This document shows positions 5,119 to 6,744 of a stretch of DNA of 6,744 bases, one piece after another. The stretch is from an uncultured Selenomonadaceae bacterium (lineage in GTDB: Bacteria; Bacillota; Negativicutes; Selenomonadales; Selenomonadaceae), in the NCBI GenBank assembly GCA_958415865.1, contig CATYZV010000104.1, forward strand, positions 1-6,744, given 5' to 3'. The notes under the pieces were generated by a model that did no database searches, was not told where the DNA came from, and worked only from the letters and a program-made list of their open reading frames with translations. Numbering within the stretch: position 1 is the stretch's first letter; the number at the start of each line of letters is the position of its first letter. The position numbers and the translations under genes were made by a program.

Positions 5119-6712
5119 ATTGCTGCTGCAAGCGGCGCAGAAAATGCAGTATCTCGTCAGTCTTATCTTGAAGCGAGTTTCTCAGCTCCGGCAGATACGA
5201 CTGCTGCAATAATGCTTCCACGTCTTCCGCTAGATACGGATTGTCCTCGATGATGTACTGCGCACTCACGAGCAGTTCCTCATATAGTTTCTGGCATATT
5301 TTATCTATATTGAATTTGTAGACGGATACTGCCTGCTCAGTCTCTGATAGGCTGTACCAATGCTGCCTTATAGAACGCTTGACATGGTATTCTTCAATCT
5401 CGATATTGACATCGAATTTCTCAGCGGCATAGATGGCAAAGTGATCCGCCGTAACAGCTCCGGTGCGCGAGAAAAATTCCTGCTTCACCATCTCGGCAAG
5501 CTGAGTTTCCTCCAAATGCTTGAGCTGCCAGAGATGAAAATGCTCCCTGTCCTGACTGCCCGACAGCCGCGTAAAGCTCGGTATGCACTCGAACAAGCAG
5601 AGATAGCCCGGCAGATTCAATTTGAAATGGCGCACCGTTTCATCAATAAGCCCTTCTATCTGCTTATTGACGCTGTAGTAATAATTGCGCTCTAGCTGCT
5701 GATAGACGTAATATTTTTTGAGCTGAAATATCTTGTAGCAGTCCAGTATATCCTGAATCTTGTCATCTATCGCCTCGTACATCAGCGACGTGAATTCTTG
5801 CATCCCGGCATAGTACGCTTCTTTCGGCGTACCGTATTCCGTCTCATCGAGCATACTGACCGGCGGATAAAACGGATATTCAGAGCGTATGAACGGATAA
5901 TCGCGCCGCTGGCTCGGCATCGGCATTTCAAACGACTTGAACTTCTGCTTTAGCATTATCTCTACTTCCAGCAGAGGAATAGCTTTGCGCTCCTGCTCCT
6001 CCGGCATCACGTATTCATCGCGCAGTTCAACCAAGATTTCCTCACAGCTCTGATACCGCATCTTGGGATCCAGCTCCATCGCACGCGCCGCCACGCGCAG
6101 AAGGCGCGTCGAACTCGGCTTCATCTCCTGCAAGGTAACGCCCAGCGCGTAGATGTCCGAGCGGATATCAGTCTGCGCAAAGCCGAACTGCTCAGGAGCC
6201 GCGTAATCCTTCGTGCCGAAATACGTAGTATCATGCGCTTTTTCCGGCTTGAACAGACGGGCTATATCAAAGTCAATGAGCTTCACAATCCCGTCATTCG
6301 TTATCATGATATTGGCAGGCTTAACATCGCGGTGTATGATGCCATGACTGTGCAATAGCGAAAGACCGCGGCAGAGCTGAATTAAAATATCCTTGATCTT
6401 GCCATCGTCAAAATGCTCCTTGCCCGTCTCCCGGCGGTCTATCATATCGCGCAGCGTCTCACCGCCGATGTATTCTTCTATCAAGACCACCTGCTGTGCT
6501 TCTTCATGCAGATAGTATATGCGCGGAAACAGACGACAGTCCAAATCGCGCAGCAGCGCATACGGCGCACCGTTATTGCGCAAGTACTTGATTATGCAGA
6601 CCTGCCTGCTCAAGGTATCAAAAGCCAGCACCACACGGCTCTTGGGCGAATCCTTCAATGTATTTATTTCCGTGTACGTCGTTTGCAGATAATCTGCTAC
6701 ATTCTTATCCAT
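5117..6712 (-). CDS. Hanks-type Ser/Thr protein kinase with an unrecognised C-terminal half
   Basis: This 531-residue protein has a eukaryotic-like kinase domain at about residues 10-232. Visible motifs are the VAIK-type lysine K42 (VCIIKYL), the catalytic loop HRDVKPANIM at 127-136 (D129, K131, N134), the metal-binding DFD at 148-150 in place of DFG, GTKDYAAPEQFG at 166-177 (APE), SDIYALG at 185-191 and R219 near the end. The glycine-rich loop is not recognisable in residues 12-32. The stretch that should hold the alpha-C glutamate (43-66) is short, with no obvious glutamate. Catalytic residues are otherwise intact, so activity is possible. Residues 235-531 are charged and probably largely helical (rich in E, Q, L, Y). 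I recognise no PASTA, FHA, TPR or WD repeats in it. There is no transmembrane segment, so it is unlike the membrane PrkC/PknB type and should be cytosolic. The start ATG has GAGG 5 bases upstream. No phosphatase gene is in view; upstream neighbours fall outside the window. Confidence 0.88.
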   Translation of the reverse strand: MDKNVADYLQTTYTEINTLKDSPKSRVVLAFDTLSRQVCIIKYLRNNGAPYALLRDLDCRLFPRIYYLHEEAQQVVLIEEYIGGETLRDMIDRRETGKEHFDDGKIKDILIQLCRGLSLLHSHGIIHRDVKPANIMITNDGIVKLIDFDIARLFKPEKAHDTTYFGTKDYAAPEQFGFAQTDIRSDIYALGVTLQEMKPSSTRLLRVAARAMELDPKMRYQSCEEILVELRDEYVMPEEQERKAIPLLEVEIMLKQKFKSFEMPMPSQRRDYPFIRSEYPFYPPVSMLDETEYGTPKEAYYAGMQEFTSLMYEAIDDKIQDILDCYKIFQLKKYYVYQQLERNYYYSVNKQIEGLIDETVRHFKLNLPGYLCLFECIPSFTRLSGSQDREHFHLWQLKHLEETQLAEMVKQEFFSRTGAVTADHFAIYAAEKFDVNIEIEEYHVKRSIRQHWYSLSETEQAVSVYKFNIDKICQKLYEELLVSAQYIIEDNPYLAEDVEALLQQSYLPELRNSLQDKTDEILHFLRRLQQQ

Positions 6713-6732
6713 TTATACCTCGTTTATGCTGA

Positions 6733-6742
6733 CAATATATTG
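6733..6742. repeat. Short palindrome upstream of the kinase gene
   Basis: CAATATATTG is a perfect 10-base palindrome about 20 bases before the kinase start codon, at the very edge of the window. It could be part of an operator or a promoter -10 region (TATATT on either strand), but in AT-rich DNA a chance match is quite likely. The full promoter is outside the sequence shown. Confidence 0.25.
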
Positions 6743-6744
6743 CT

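Overview
The window looks like a chromosomal segment from an anaerobic member of the Bacillota. The evidence is strong AGGAGG-type ribosome binding sites, sigma-A-like promoters, an NfnAB-type electron-bifurcating transhydrogenase (a hallmark of strict anaerobes), and an RsiV/PdaC-like secreted protein of a kind common in Bacillota. Coding sequence appears by eye to be close to half GC, with AT-rich spacers. A gut Negativicutes (Selenomonadales/Veillonellales-type) host is my best guess. That is inference from gene content, not something the sequence proves. There is no sign of a phage, insertion sequence, CRISPR array or integration site.

Layout. Positions 27-109 (minus) hold tRNA-Leu(UAG) with an encoded CCA and its own promoter at 130-159. 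Positions 194-760 (minus) encode a DEDDh 3'-5' exonuclease, probably starting at TTG. A long hairpin terminator (785-836) separates it from the end of a redox operon. That operon reads leftwards: a short MetF-like methylenetetrahydrofolate reductase (3282-4025), then nfnA (2271-3143), then nfnB (852-2267). A clear promoter (4126-4154) precedes metF, and a weaker candidate (3176-3205) precedes nfnA. The 353-base spacer 4026-4378 carries back-to-back promoters for metF and for a rightward gene (4379-5056) encoding an exported DUF4163/DUF3298 (RsiV/PdaC-like) protein. That gene ends at a bidirectional terminator (5079-5118), shared with a convergent gene (5117-6712, minus) for a Hanks-type Ser/Thr kinase with an unrecognised C-terminal half of about 300 residues.

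How the genes work together. NfnAB is predicted to couple NADH, ferredoxin and NADPH pools. MetF consumes reducing equivalents to make 5-methyl-tetrahydrofolate, so the metF-nfnA-nfnB run reads as a redox/one-carbon unit. The tRNA, exonuclease, exported protein and kinase show no evident functional tie to it.

I do not see a clear new multi-gene system. The most unusual object is the kinase: it has DFD instead of DFG, no glycine-rich loop, a compressed alpha-C region, and a large novel C-terminal module. The next most interesting are the structured hairpin that runs into the exonuclease ribosome binding site, and the co-orientation of a short MetF with NfnAB.
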